Program-made: the position numbers and the translations under genes
Shown here: positions 12,045 through 22,680 of the stretch, piece after piece
How positions within the stretch are numbered: the first letter of the stretch is position 1
Layout: the number at the start of each line of letters is the position of its first letter
Notes under the pieces: model-generated
The model's database searches: none
What the model was told of the DNA's origin: nothing
Seen by the model: the letters and a program-made list of their open reading frames with translations, nothing else
Source of the DNA: Macrostomum hystrix
Taxonomy: Eukaryota; Platyhelminthes; Macrostomidae
NCBI GenBank assembly: GCA_950097015.1
Contig: CATNEN010000038.1
Coordinates: 15,122,001-15,186,000, forward strand
Direction of reading: 5' to 3'
DNA: 64,000 bases

Positions 12045-12855
12045 GACTAATTGTCTAAGATGAATCTAGCTAGGAATTGTTCGTCTGTTAAATCTTCACG
12101 ACAGCGCCAGTTGATAAGTGATGCGCAAAAAAGAAGTATATAGTTTTGATAAAAGCGACCAGTTTTCAACTAAATATTAATAAGACACACCCTTTTGCAG
12201 CTCTAGTCTCTAATGTGAGGCGTTACTTGTGCCGTAAAATGAGTATACTTAAAGATAGAAAACTGCAAATGAGAGAGAGAAAAAGACACACTGGGAATCT
12301 ATGAGAGCGGTAAAGCAATGCGCTTGGCAACCTAGCGTTGACCAATTAGAAATCGTTTCGACTTAAACCCCACCGGGTGTCCCCACGATGGAGATTAGGC
12401 ATTTTTACTGCTGTTTTATGGAGACAAATTTATTCGAGCTTAAGTCTCTTCATTTGCTCATCGTAAAATTGCTTTATAGTATAGTCAAATTTTGAGTCTT
12501 TCCAAGTCTTTAATCTTTCTTTGACAGAGACAAACAAACTTTGCAGGAATGTGTTTACAATGCGCCTTATAACAAAGGTCTATTATGAGAGGGTTTCTAA
12601 ACCTGAGCCTAACTGGTTAGCAGCACAGCAAGAGTTGAAATAGAAGCGTGAATTAAAAAAACGTTGCCTAATTCGTGAGTTTGTTGGCCTCTTCAATATA
12701 TGCTTCAACTTGGCTAGCGAAAATTGTTTTTTCTTATCAAGTACTCTTCAGAGTAAATAGAATTTTTCTTTCTGTCCTCATAAGAATTTAACACCTTCGC
12801 TGAAACTTGTTGAATAGACTGGACTAAACTGGTTTGACTGCCCACAGGGCCGACT

Positions 12856-13315
12856 TAAGATCATTATAGATAAGGGATCTTGAATGAGAACATAGATAAC
12901 GGATCTTTGATGGGATGGGAATCCCATCTTGAATGGGATCATAGATAACGGATCTTGAATGGGATCATAGATGAGGGATCTTAAATGGGATCATAGATAA
13001 GGGATCTTGAACGGGATCATAGATGAGGGATCTTAAATAGGATCATAGATAAGGGATCTTGAATGGGATCATAGATGAGGGATCTTAAATGGGATCATAG
13101 ATAAGGGATCTTGAATGGGATCATAGATGAGGGATCTTAAATGGGATCATAGATAAGGGATCTTGAATGGGATCATAGATGAGGGATCGTCAATGGGATC
13201 ATAGATAAGGGATCGTCAATAGGATCATAGATAAAATATCATGAATGGGATCATAGATGAGGGATCTTGAATGGGATCATAGATGAGGGATCTTGAATGG
13301 GATCATAGATCATAA
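12856..13315. repeat. 26-bp minisatellite upstream of CNBD2-like gene
   Basis: About 17 copies of a 26-bp unit (gggatcatagataagggatc then ttgaat). Alternating gataagggatcttgaat and gatgagggatcttaaat variants indicate a 52-bp dimeric higher-order unit at about 12960-13180. It lies in the spacer between the CNBD2-like 5' end and the SNRNP27 3' end. Confidence 0.93.
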
Positions 13316-13385
13316 GTCTTAGTCCGAATCTTTACCCTAGTCTTAGACTTAGAACTAAAGTTACACTTGATCTAGCCTAGCCTAG

Positions 13386-13650
13386 AGGGGTCGCAGGCTA
13401 CTGGTAAGATTGTCGTACTCACGACTTGAAGTTTGGGGGTTCGATTCCCGACTCCACGGGAACAATGTGTCCTTTAGCAGGTCACTTAACTCTGCATTGC
13501 TTCAACTCACCAAGCAGTTAAATGGGTACCAACATTAGCTGGGGGTAATCGAGGGTGGGTTTGGCCTTCCCCCCAGTCCATGGATGAACATTTGTACGCA
13601 GCTTACAGATCTGGACGCACATCTGGCCGGTTAGGGGAAGTTGTTATAAA
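13386..13650 (+). mobile_element. tRNA-derived SINE
   Basis: The head is tRNA-like, with an A-box-like stretch (cgcaggctactgg) and a B box GGTTCGATTCC at 13438-13448. The head is followed by a conserved central part (gtcacttaactctgcattgc, tcaactcacc, aaatgggtacc) of the kind seen in several invertebrate SINE families. It has an AT-rich 3' end. A second copy lies at about 40685. Target-site duplications were not found. Confidence 0.72.
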
Positions 13651-13974
13651 ATATTATTTTTATTGTTGAGAGGACAAATGTTTTTAGGCTTAGACATTCT
13701 GTACAAACTACAAGAATCAAAATTAAGACTTCCTGTCAGATTTTTGCGTGGCAGCTGCTAGCAGCAAAATTCGCGCAACAATCTTATTTTCTTTTGCATT
13801 AAACTATAGGTTTGCATGCATTTAAGTGACAAACTTAAAGTTATGAAGAGTACTTGTATAAGTAGGCAGTAAAGCATGTTTTCATTTCAGCATGGACACA
13901 ATAAATTTCTCAGTAAATTGCGATTAATATACTGACATACAGACAGACATTCTACTTGAGAGGTTCAAATGTTC

Positions 13975-14290
13975 CGGTTCAAAGAACCTGTAGGACCATT
14001 ATTTAGGGTCCCGTTGGACCATTATTAAAGGACCTGTACCATCCCTTAAGAACCCGTAGGAATATTAGCTCGTATTTAAGGACCTGTAGGACCAATATTT
14101 GAGGATCTGTAGCATCAGGACCTTATCATTAAAAACCATTAGGACCATAAATTAAGGAACTGTAATTATTTATGGAGCCGTAGCACCAATTGTTATAATA
14201 TTCGGGATCAATATTTATAAAACATTGGACCAGGATGTAAGGACCATATGACCATTATGTAACGATCTTTACATGTCCAGCATTTATCAA
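13975..14290. repeat. degenerate ~28-bp minisatellite
   Basis: Strongly diverged tandem copies built around aaggacctgtaggaccatta, located immediately 3' of SNRNP27. Much older than the other arrays judging by divergence. Confidence 0.7.
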
Positions 14291-14333
14291 GCCAAGTAAA
14301 GAGTTGAAACAAACTGTCAAGTAGCAGGTGACA

Positions 14334-16672
14334 TCAATTCACAGGATCAAGAGGCCTGTTAAAGCCTCCTCGCCTATTCATATACTGCCTATACTTTCTC
14401 TTCTTGGCAATATGAGCCACGTAGATGTCATTGTTCTCCACCTTCTTGCCCTTCGTGGAGCCGAAGCCGCAGAAGCCCATTAGCTGCATCATGCCAATCT
14501 CTTCCTCAGTCCTGACGGTGAAATCTTCTTCTCGCATCGGCCTTGGCTCAGCCGGCGCAAAAACCGGGCCGGCTGCGGCTGCCGAGGCGCCGCCACCGAA
14601 CAGGCTGCCAGCAGCTGCGGATGACGAAGAAGATCCGGCTGCTACAGCTGCCGCCATTGAAGAAGTCGAGGACGAAGCTGGAGTAGGCTTGGGAGCGGAC
14701 TGTTTTGAAGAAGTCGATGACGTCTGATGATGCCTGTCACGGTCGCGGTCCCTGTCGCGGTCGCGCGCCCGATCCCTGTCACGGTCACGATCGCGGTCAC
14801 GGTTGCGTTCACGATCTCGATCGCGTTCACGACTGCGACTTCGGGAGCGCCTACCACCACGATCTGGGGTGAGGTGTCGGAGATTAAGATTGATTTAAAC
14901 TGATTAGTCATCATTGAATATCGAATGACTGTTAATTTTATACTAGTCTATACTCAATGGATCTGATAAGGTAGAGGAGTCTAGACTTCCTTTAGCTAAG
15001 CTAGCTAGTAGCTATGGATGGCTTTTAGACAATTAGCGAAATGAGAACTATAGAGGTTTATTAAAAAGTAATAATTAAAAAGTCACAGAAAAATCTAGCA
15101 GACAGATGCAGCTTCACTTTTGTTGCATCCCTGGATAGGTACAGCATATCCAGGGTGTGCTCAGGAGTCAGTAAAACAGTTAATAGACCAACTTTCAATC
15201 AAACCATATGCTGGTGGTATGACTAGCTATAGTCCTATACTGCAAATAGGCCATAGCTAGAAGTTGTTGAAAGACAATAACTCACAATATTAATTCTAGG
15301 TTTTGAGTAAAAGCTGGGTTAGCTACTTAGCAATTAGCTAACTATTAACTACCATACATGCGCAACACCTGGCCGACCCAGCCGAACCAGCCAGGTGAAA
15401 CGAGGGCCAAGCAAAGTAAGTTGCAAAAACCAATCGACCAAGCGCAAAAAAATCAAAGGGGGGACCAAGGGACAAAAAAGGAAGGCATGAAGAAAAGGAA
15501 AAAGGGTAGAGAAAAAGAGAGCAAATGAGAGCAAACTAAGTTGTAGATAGAGCAAAAACTAAGTTGCACGGCCGGCTAAGATTTGGGAGGTTGCGCATGT
15601 ATGTTAACTACAAACTAACTAGATACTGTAAAATGAGTGTTTTTTACTAATCAATGCATAAGATTGCTTTTAACTTCTTACATAATAACCAAGCTATTTT
15701 TATTGAAAAAATATTTGCAAAGCTTTCTTTTAGAAGTGCAAGTCTTATTTTTGGATCCTAGAATTTTCGTCAACTTTTTTTTCGTCAACTGAGAGTTGAC
15801 AAAAATTCATTGGTAGTTGGAATGTTTGTCAACTGCCAATAGGAACAATGGAATCTTTGTCAACTACCAATGAGAAATGTTGAATTTTTGTCAACTGGGT
15901 AGCATTGGATGTGCATTTTACCTCATTTTACTTTTTCGTTTTTCACTTCTAACTTCGACAGTAACAATGCAGTAAACACGTCATTGTTTATTGTTTTACT
16001 TCAAAAATGGTAAAAAATGCAAGAATGGTAAAATTGCGAGAGTTGATCGAACAAATTTTCAATGGTGATTGTGAGGTTGTCACTATTTAAGACTTTCACT
16101 GTGCACATTAGTTCTTCTCTTCTCGCACTCTAATCTTCCAAGCCATCTACAGTGCACATTGATTTGCATTTACAGTACTTTTTTTGTGCGATAACTGTCT
16201 GAAGTGCTTCACATAATTCAAACTTGCATATTAAAATTACATTAAATTAAAGAAACAACGTCACAAACACATGTTGAATATGCAATAAATCGTGCACAAA
16301 GGCACTAAGTTCTCTGATGCCTTCAGTCTGTCTGTGGAACTTTTGTCAACAGGCAATGGAAGATTTGGAATATTTGTCAACCAAGTTGACGAAAAAAAAG
16401 TTGACGAAAATTCGATAAACCTTATTTTTAGGTCAAGTTTGGACTATAAAATATTATAATAGCTAATAATAGCTATTACGTAAAATAACAATTAAATTTA
16501 AGTAACAAGGTTATTAGTGATATAGGTAATCCTACAAAGTTAAAAAAAACACATAATCTAGGAAAGATAGAACACCAATGAAAAATAGTTACCTAAGCTG
16601 GAAATTGCCAGCTAAAATAGTATTTGCAGGAATGTTAATTTAATTACCTCGAGCTGGGGAATGCCTTGGCAT
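14334..16672 (-). CDS. SNRNP27: U4/U6.U5 tri-snRNP 27 kDa protein, 2 exons
   Basis: Exon 1 is 16672-16648 (MPRHSPAR plus one base) and exon 2 is 14863-14334; GT-AG splicing keeps phase and gives 184 aa. The N-terminus is an RS/RD/RE-rich stretch ([20 protein letters not shown]), then a Ser/Ala-rich linker. The diagnostic C-terminal domain follows: [25 protein letters not shown] and [20 protein letters not shown]. In the family this conserved tail acts in the tri-snRNP during spliceosome activation near the 5' splice site and U6 ACAGA box. The protein is somewhat longer than the human one (155 aa) because of the Ala/Ser linker. Exon 1 codes for only eight residues and was placed by phase and resemblance; the exon 2 call is firm. 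The 1.78-kb intron holds two MITE-like insertions. Confidence 0.9.
15353..15603. mobile_element. hAT-like MITE in SNRNP27 intron
   Basis: A 251-bp insertion with perfect 14-bp terminal inverted repeats (CATACATGCGCAAC at 15353-15366, its complement at 15590-15603). It is flanked by a perfect 8-bp direct repeat TTAACTAC (15345-15352 and 15604-15611). An 8-bp target duplication and CA-starting termini fit the hAT superfamily. No transposase is encoded. Confidence 0.85.
15753..16421. mobile_element. fold-back/MITE-like element in SNRNP27 intron
   Basis: A 669-bp unit with a perfect 30-bp inverted repeat (15761-15790 against 16384-16413) built from a doubled TTTTCGTCAACT motif. TTGTCAAC motifs are scattered inside. 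The outer ends GG..CC are flanked by TTATTTTT on both sides (15745-15752 and 16422-16429), a probable 8-bp target duplication. No coding capacity is seen. The superfamily is uncertain (hAT- or MULE-like). Confidence 0.7.
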
Positions 16673-17985
16673 AGCAGATTTTTTTATTTACACGTGTCTT
16701 GGGTTTAGTTCACAGCAGGTGCAGGTCGAGGTTTTTTATTAATTTTAGTCTAGCTACACCTACACTGAATCTGACCTAGTTTTGTCTTAAAAAAGAAGTA
16801 GAGCAACTTTCTTTTAAACGTTTTATGAGTCTAACAATGTAACTGTGCTACAAGGTTTTATTGAATTTATATTAAAGTGTAAAGACACTTAATAACACAG
16901 TGTGAAGAGTAAACGTAAATTCGGGCCCAAAACTATCTACAAAAACAAAATCTTCTCTTTCAAAGATTTCTTAGAAGAGGTTGGTGAAATATCATTATTT
17001 TTGCTGTTTAAATTAGACTCCAGAAATTTCTGCATTTTACTCAAAGTAACAAATAAAAGCTATGAATGCAGCCTTAAAAGCCAATAAAGACTGTTTTAGT
17101 GCATTATTCATCTGTTAATTAAAATTAGTCTTTTAACTTTTGCTATAAATTCAAAGCCTAATTAAATATCGTACAATTACGTACTTTGTGTCGCCATAGT
17201 GCAATAAATTTACCATTGACCTAATCAATGTAAGTCTCTTGGTCATGCATAGTAGTACCGGTGGTTGTTAAAATACTAATCATACAATAATTTGACAAGT
17301 TTTCTTGCCAAATTATAACCTAAATTTAGTTTATAACATTACACAAATGATACACAGCCTTAGCTGTGCGATGGGATTGTAGCTTGTAGGTGGCTCGCTT
17401 TTAATTTGTATATTTGTATAACGTATTTGTATAAACAGCAAAGTTAATCTGGTTGATAGTTTTTCTATATAGGTTTGCAGTACAGTATACATGTATTGGA
17501 GTTTTACTCGGAATATTTCAGACATGAAAGGAAACCACTTTTTCATTTGCGTGCAAGCTTATATAGATCAATATTTGCCAGTGATTATTGATTTTATGCA
17601 CAATAATAGAATATGTTAGTTCGCGGGCATTCACAGAGGATCTGCATTGACTTAAAAGATATATATTTTAGGTTTATATTGACGGCAATTAGCCTTTACG
17701 TAAAAGTTCATTTACGTTATATATTTTATGTGGTGTGGTGTACGTGCGAATTGTATAGTAACTGTGGTAACTTTTGTTTTTTAATGATTTTTTTGAATAA
17801 ATGGAGAATATGATCAGTGAGTAAAAGCTATATTTGATTCATAAAAAGCTTATTTTCTTACACAATTCAATCACAATAGTATAAAAAAGAACAACGCATC
17901 TCTTTATTTAAACACAGAAGCACGTGAGAAAAATTATAGATTTTCTCTGCGAATTTATTAATGGAAATTAAAAAGATACATTAAA
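16673..17985. other. AT-rich spacer upstream of SNRNP27, no gene seen
   Basis: Several open frames of 60-70 codons occur but lack splice context, composition or recognisable motifs. The SNRNP27 promoter should lie at the left end of this stretch. Confidence 0.5.
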
Positions 17986-17989
17986 AAGA

Positions 17990-18661
17990 GCAACAAAGGA
18001 GGCAATTAGCCCAATAAGTGGCGCACCGCAGAGCCATGCAGCGTGCGAACTAAGTTCGCCCCGTCTGGCGCCCCGGCTTTGCTAAGCAGTCGACGCGTAG
18101 CGCCTGAAACGGGCCCTGCAAGGTCAAGGTGAGCAGCAGCTAGGACGTCCCTGGACAGGTTGACGGCAGTATTTCTCGGCCCGAATCACTTGGCGGCGGC
18201 TAGTCGAAGTCGCGACTGGATCAGGGTGGCGGACGGGCGTTGCAGCTGCAGGGCTATCTCGTCCAAGCTGCCGCTCTAGCGTAGCCTTCAGCGTCCACGT
18301 CCTCGGCGTTGCACAGCAGGACGGTCTCGACCACCGCCTGCCATGACAAAGCCGAGCCGTCTGGCGTTTGGCAGCGCTTTAGACTGGAGGACGGCACAAA
18401 TCGATCGTTAGGCCGCCCATGCATGAAGTCCTCTGCGCTGCATGTCATCCTCAACATGGCGCAACAGACCGCCGGGGTAAGTAGCTCGTAAAACTGCTGA
18501 CAGCGTTCGAGTGAGATATTCTGCCACGTCAGGCCGCGCGGCACGTCTGCAGGCACGGTCAGCACCTCGGTCTTAAGCGCGTTGATTACTAGGTCGATGC
18601 TTGTGCAACCTGGTCAATCTGGAGCTGGGCGCCTTCAGCAGACGACGCGAGGACAGAAGGC
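17990..18661 (-). pseudogene. remnant of a second non-LTR reverse transcriptase
   Basis: GC-rich block read on the minus strand. Around 18640-18540 it encodes AQLQIDQVAQA and, after a one-base frame change, IDLVINALKTEVLTV. This matches the segment after the YADD box of non-LTR reverse transcriptases (typically GLxINxxKTEVM). The frame continues with PADVPRGLTWQNISLERCQQFY and on to 18254, where it stops. The 5' part with the catalytic motifs is absent, so this is a 5'-truncated, frameshifted fossil. It abuts the 3' tail of the LINE at 18662 but reads as a different family. Confidence 0.6.
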
Positions 18662-18666
18662 GTTAG

Positions 18667-21600
18667 TTAGTTAGTTAGACGATCCTGGCCGGGCAGGTCC
18701 GGGGGTCGGGTCAGCGACCCTATCGCCTGGAGACAGGACAGGACACGGGGGCCGTCGTCGGAGAGGATGGCCAGCGTCGGGTTAGGGCCGAGGACGCGGT
18801 TGTGGGTCTGGGCGTGGGCTGGGCATTCCAGCATCACATGCTTCAGGTCCTCCTCCTGGTGTCCGCAGTGCCCGCAGGACGCGAGCTGTTCTTGGTAAAT
18901 CCGGTGGCGGCACTGGGCCAGCAGAGTCGAGTGGCCCGTGCGAAGTTGCGCTAGCGTGATCAGCTCGCGTCTGCTGAGAGTCGCCTCGGATCTGCGGTGG
19001 TCGCGGAAGGCAGCGCGGTGCGTCCGGCAGGATCCGGGGGGGCGTGTCTGCGCCCCTACCGTGTGGAGGAATTCGAGCGCACGGGGGCCGTCCGTCGAGA
19101 GGACCGGGAGGTCGCGGTCAGGAGGTCGCAGCGGATGTTGACCCGGCTGGTGTCGGACCATGGCGGCGGAGGGAGGTTCTCCTGCTCCCGGGGGAGGGGG
19201 GCCAGGCCGGCGGCGGCGCTCAGGTGCTGCGCCGAGTCGCGCCAGTTCCTGCGGAAGGCCCCAGGATCCCCATGAGCGCGCAAGCGGGGCGTAGAGGTCT
19301 TGCCCGCTGCAGCGCGGAGCGGAGTCGGTTGACGGTGACGGAGGGCTCGCTCGAACAGGGCTGCGCCTTCCGCCTCCGCTCTGGTCGCCAGGGGCACGAG
19401 GTCGGCCTCGGCCATGAGGGCGCCAATGGCGGTCGAGCGGCAGCAGCCAGTGATGACGCGAGCGGCCGATCGATGCGCAATCTCGACTTCGTCCCGGCAG
19501 GAGTCGGACGCGAAGGTGAGCCACGTGGAGGCGCCGTGGAGCGCGGCCGCCTCCGCGTAGGTGCGGTAGAGCTGGGCGAGGCGCTGGCCGTCCTGGCCCC
19601 AGTCGCGGCCCTCGAGGCAGCGGAGGACGCCGGTGCGCTGCTGGAGGGCGCGGCGCTGGAGCTTGGCGTGGTGGCGGAAGGTCAGCTGGGAGTCGAGGTG
19701 CACTCCCAGGAGCCTCGGGTGCAGCTCGAACGGGGCTGGCGTGTCGCCGAGGAGGATGCGCGGCTGAACCTTTCCGTTGACCTCCCGGGGGTCGAGCGAG
19801 AAGAACGCGACGACCGACTTGGTGCGGCTCAGGTCCACCTTCCAGGTTTGGGACCAGCGCACGAGTCAGTCGGCCGCCGGTTGCAGGGCCCGCTCACACT
19901 CCCGAGGAGTGGTCCCTTGCGCGCCGAAGGTGCTGTCGTCGGCGTACGCCAGCGTGAGGCAATTCTTGGGGGCGCCGTCCAAGAGGTCGTCCATGTAGAT
20001 CACCCACAGGATCGGGGCGAGGACCGACCCCTGCGGCAGCCCCTCGGAGAACACGGTTTGCTTGCAGGCCGCACCAACCCACCGCACGAAGGCCCTCCTG
20101 TCGGAGAGAAATCTCTTGAGCCACCGGATGAGGCACGTGGGGATCCCCTTCCGACCGAGCTTAACGATGAGGGCCGCTTTCCAGACGCGGTCGTAGGCTC
20201 TGGAGAAGTCTGCAAGCAGCGGAGCGGTGCGGGCTGCCGGCTTCTTGGCCTGGAATCCGTCAAAGATGTACTGAGCCGCCGCGGCGATGTGCTCCTCCGT
20301 GGAGCGGCCCTGACGGAAACCGGCTTGCGACGGGTGGAGGGCGTTGCTTGCCTCGAGGATGTAGGACAGCCGCTCGTTCACCATCTTCTCGGCGAGCTTG
20401 CCCAGGCAGCTGAGGAGGCTGATAGGGCGGAAGCTGGATGTCAGGCCGGCTGGCTTGTCCGACTTGGGGATCGGGCGGATCTCCGCAAGGCGCCACGGGG
20501 CGGGCACCTCCCCCGTCCTCCACGAGAGGTTCAGGAGGTCCAGGAGGCAGCGGAGCCCCAGGTCGGACAGATGCTTCAGCATGATGTTCGCGACCCCGTC
20601 CGGTCCCGGGGCCGAGCGGTCCGGCAGGCGCCCCAAGGCGCGGCGGAGGGCGTCGGGCTGGAAGTCGGAGCAGGGGCCGCTGCGGAGGCCTTGACAGCTG
20701 CAGGGGGCGCGGAGCGTGTGACGGGCTTCTTGGATAACCGGCCGGTCTTCCGCCTTGTTCTTGGGGAGCCTGCTGACGGCGGCGTACTCCCGGCAGAAAA
20801 GCGCGGCCTTCTGTTGGTCGGAGACGGCCGATGCCCCCGTGGAGCCCTGGATGGCAGCCGACGAGGGTGTCCCCTGGGACCGGCCGTCGAGGGCCCGGAT
20901 GATCCGCCAGAGGTCGGCGGAACACAGGTCGTGCCCCGGGTCGGTGATGAAATCGCGCCACAGCGACTCCTTGGCGCGGAAGATGGCGTGAGCAGCCGCG
21001 GCGGCAGCAGCCTGGTACGCGGCCGAGAGCGCCGGGTCGTCCGGGCACCACCAGGCGATCGGGGCGCGCCGGCAGCCTCTCGGGATGGCCGCCTTGGCGG
21101 CGCTGGTGACGGCGGACGCGAACCTGCTGGCGGCGGCGGGCACCGTGCGTGGGGGGCGCTTCGGCCAGCTGGCCAGGGCCTGGTCGAGGGACCGCTGGAA
21201 CAGGTCCCAGTCCGCCTTGTGGTAGGCGTACCGCGTCAGGCGCTTGGTGCTGGAGCGGGCCGGGCCGGAGGCTGCGAGGTCGATGATGATCGGCAGGTGG
21301 TCTGAGCCGATGTGCTCCCCGGTTCGCCACTCGATCCGGTCTTGCCAGGAGGCGTGGGCGAAGGAGACGTCAGGGGAGCTCGGCAGGCCGCGGGGGCTGA
21401 TCCTAGTTGGGGAGCCGTCGTTCAGAGCGACCAGGTCGTAGGTCGTCGACCAGTCTTCGAGGGCCCTGCCCAGCTCGTCGTCGTCCGCCGAGGCGTCCCA
21501 CATCCCGTGGTGGGCGTTGAAGTCGCCCAGCACCAACGAGTCCCGTGAAACGGGGATCCAGTCGGGCTCGAAGTCGTCCGTGCGACCATCTGCGGCGCGG

Positions 21601-22338
21601 ACCGGCGGGAGGTAGATGTTGATCACATCCAGGGGGCGCGGTAGCCGGGGGTCGTGGATACGGAGGCCCGAGGCTTCGGCTGACGTGGCGTGGGTGACGA
21701 GCTCGCCTAGTGGAAGGTCGGCGAATTGAATACCCTCCTTGACAAGGAAGCAGACGCCCCCGTGGTGGGTTCTGGCTGCCTCCCCGTCGCGGCCGATGTT
21801 GCGGTCCTTCCGGCCAGCATCTGCCACCCTTTGAAGCGTGGGGCCGCTGTGTTGCCGGACAGGTTCGTCTCCTGGATGCAGGCGACGTCGGCGCCCTGCA
21901 TCTCCAGGAAGTGGAGCAGTTCCAGCTTGCGGGAGCGGAGCCCTGCCGCGTTGAGCTGGACGATACGGAAAACCGCCCCGCTGTTGTTCGGCGCCCCCGC
22001 CCGCGCTGGTTTCGCCATCAGGGGGGGGCGGGGGTGCCGGTGCGGGGTTCGGGGGAGGTGGAGTCGTAGCCGTTGGCGTCTGGTGGGTGCCCGTGGGGCC
22101 AGCAGCCGCGGAGGGGGCCGGAGTCGTGGCGGGCTGCGGCGCTGAGGCGGCAAGCTGGGGGGCACAGGCGGGGCAGTGCCACGGCGCTTTGTCCCGGTGG
22201 AGCCGGTTGATGGCCGCGATAGCGAGGCGGGAACAGCGGCGATGCCACCACAGGCCGCAGCCTGTGGTGGCATCAGGTGGAGTAGCCGGTGGAGTAGCCC
22301 CTGGCTACCTCCTCGGCACAGCCTCCGCACAGGGAGGC
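18667..22338 (-). pseudogene. LINE endonuclease-reverse transcriptase ORF, disrupted
   Basis: The polyprotein is spread over several frames. The endonuclease starts with FRIVQLNAAGL and ADVACIQETNL (about 21990-21880), shifts frame near 21830-21710, and continues in the 21827-19866 frame with LVLGDFNAHHGMWD and GSDHLPIIIDL. Reverse transcriptase motifs follow in order: FRPISLLSCLGKLAEKMV, QAGFRQGRST, LLADFSRAYDRVW, GLPQGSVLAPILW and AYADDSTF (YADD at 19946-19935). An in-frame TGA at 19868-19866 interrupts the thumb, which continues in the same frame to about 19056. Another frame change leads to LSRRELITLAQLRTGHS and a C-terminal zinc knuckle, CGHCGHQEEDLKHVMLEC, ending at 18667. No RNase H domain is found between reverse transcriptase and the knuckle, where I, Ingi and R1-like elements often have one. 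Multiple lesions make autonomous activity very unlikely. Confidence 0.85.
22241..22274. repeat. perfect 15-bp palindrome with 4-nt loop inside LINE
   Basis: Arms gatgccaccacaggc and gcctgtggtggcatc are separated by cgca. It falls exactly where the zinc-finger frame should run from CGGCAEEVARG into the downstream CGLWWHRRC. A TGA lies next to it at 22275-22273. A short 12-bp duplication (ggtggagtagcc, twice) adjoins it at 22277-22300. Confidence 0.85.
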
Positions 22339-22380
22339 CGGCCCAGGGTTGGACTCGACGTCACCAGCTCTGAGAAGCAG
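22339..22380 (-). other. 2A ribosome-skipping motif in LINE
   Basis: The minus strand encodes LLLRAGDVESNPGP, a match to the 2A consensus D(V/I)ExNPGP with the usual hydrophobic lead-in (DVESNPGP itself at 22362-22339). In known cases the ribosome fails to join the last Gly and Pro, releasing two proteins from one frame. 2A sequences at the N-terminus of LINE polyproteins are established for trypanosome Ingi/L1Tc and sea-urchin elements. The frame continues past it with a CxxC (ASLCGGCAEEVARG) before stopping at about 22275. Confidence 0.88.
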
Positions 22381-22557
22381 CTGAGTCAGGTGAGCTAGGA
22401 GGCCTGGCTCAGCGTGGAAAAACCCGGGGCGCTCGAAGACCCTCGCACGGGTCCGGGGTGGTGGCTGCACTTGGCCGGGCGAACCCGGACGGTCCCGCCG
22501 CGTGAAGGCGGCAGCCATGGGGAGCGCGCGAGCGCGCTCCGGGAGGCCGACCCTCCC

Positions 22558-22632
22558 GACCTCTTTTGCGAGGTTGTCCGCCAGATCGTTGCGCCTCAGG
22601 TCACAGTGTCCTGGGACCCATTGGATAGTCAC
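22558..22632 (-). pseudogene. RNase H C-terminal fragment upstream of 2A motif
   Basis: The frame that leads into the 2A motif encodes VTIQWVPGHCDLRRNDLAD followed by NLAKEV. This is the classic end of the RNase H domain of LINEs, with the conserved His of VPGHC and the last catalytic Asp. The first two-thirds of an RNase H domain are missing; the sequence turns into AT-rich flank at about 22670. Either the element has a chimeric 5' end, or this is the tail of another copy fused head to tail. Confidence 0.75.
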
Positions 22633-22680
22633 GTGGTGGTCCGCGGGGACTTTGAGGAGGAGGCGCTCCCCACCAAAATA

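Larger units (their letters stand above)
18662..22680 (-). mobile_element. non-LTR retrotransposon (LINE) with 2A motif, decayed
   Basis: GC-rich element of about 4 kb on the minus strand, in AT-rich surroundings. The 3' end carries a short (CTAA)n-type tail (18662-18678) that also supplies the stop. Domain order on the minus strand: RNase H C-terminal fragment, 2A motif, CxxC/His zinc-finger-like region, apurinic-type endonuclease, reverse transcriptase, C-terminal zinc knuckle. The abrupt change of composition at about 22680 marks the 5' end. No clear target-site duplication was found. Confidence 0.88.

Noticed and set aside
13388-13457. Possible functional tRNA gene
   Set aside because: A and B boxes are present but the acceptor and anticodon stems do not pair, and a SINE body follows. 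It is annotated as a SINE instead.
19044-21305. 753-codon plus-strand open frame
   Set aside because: Antisense shadow of the GC-rich LINE; composition-driven, no domain, opposite strand to clear RT and endonuclease motifs.
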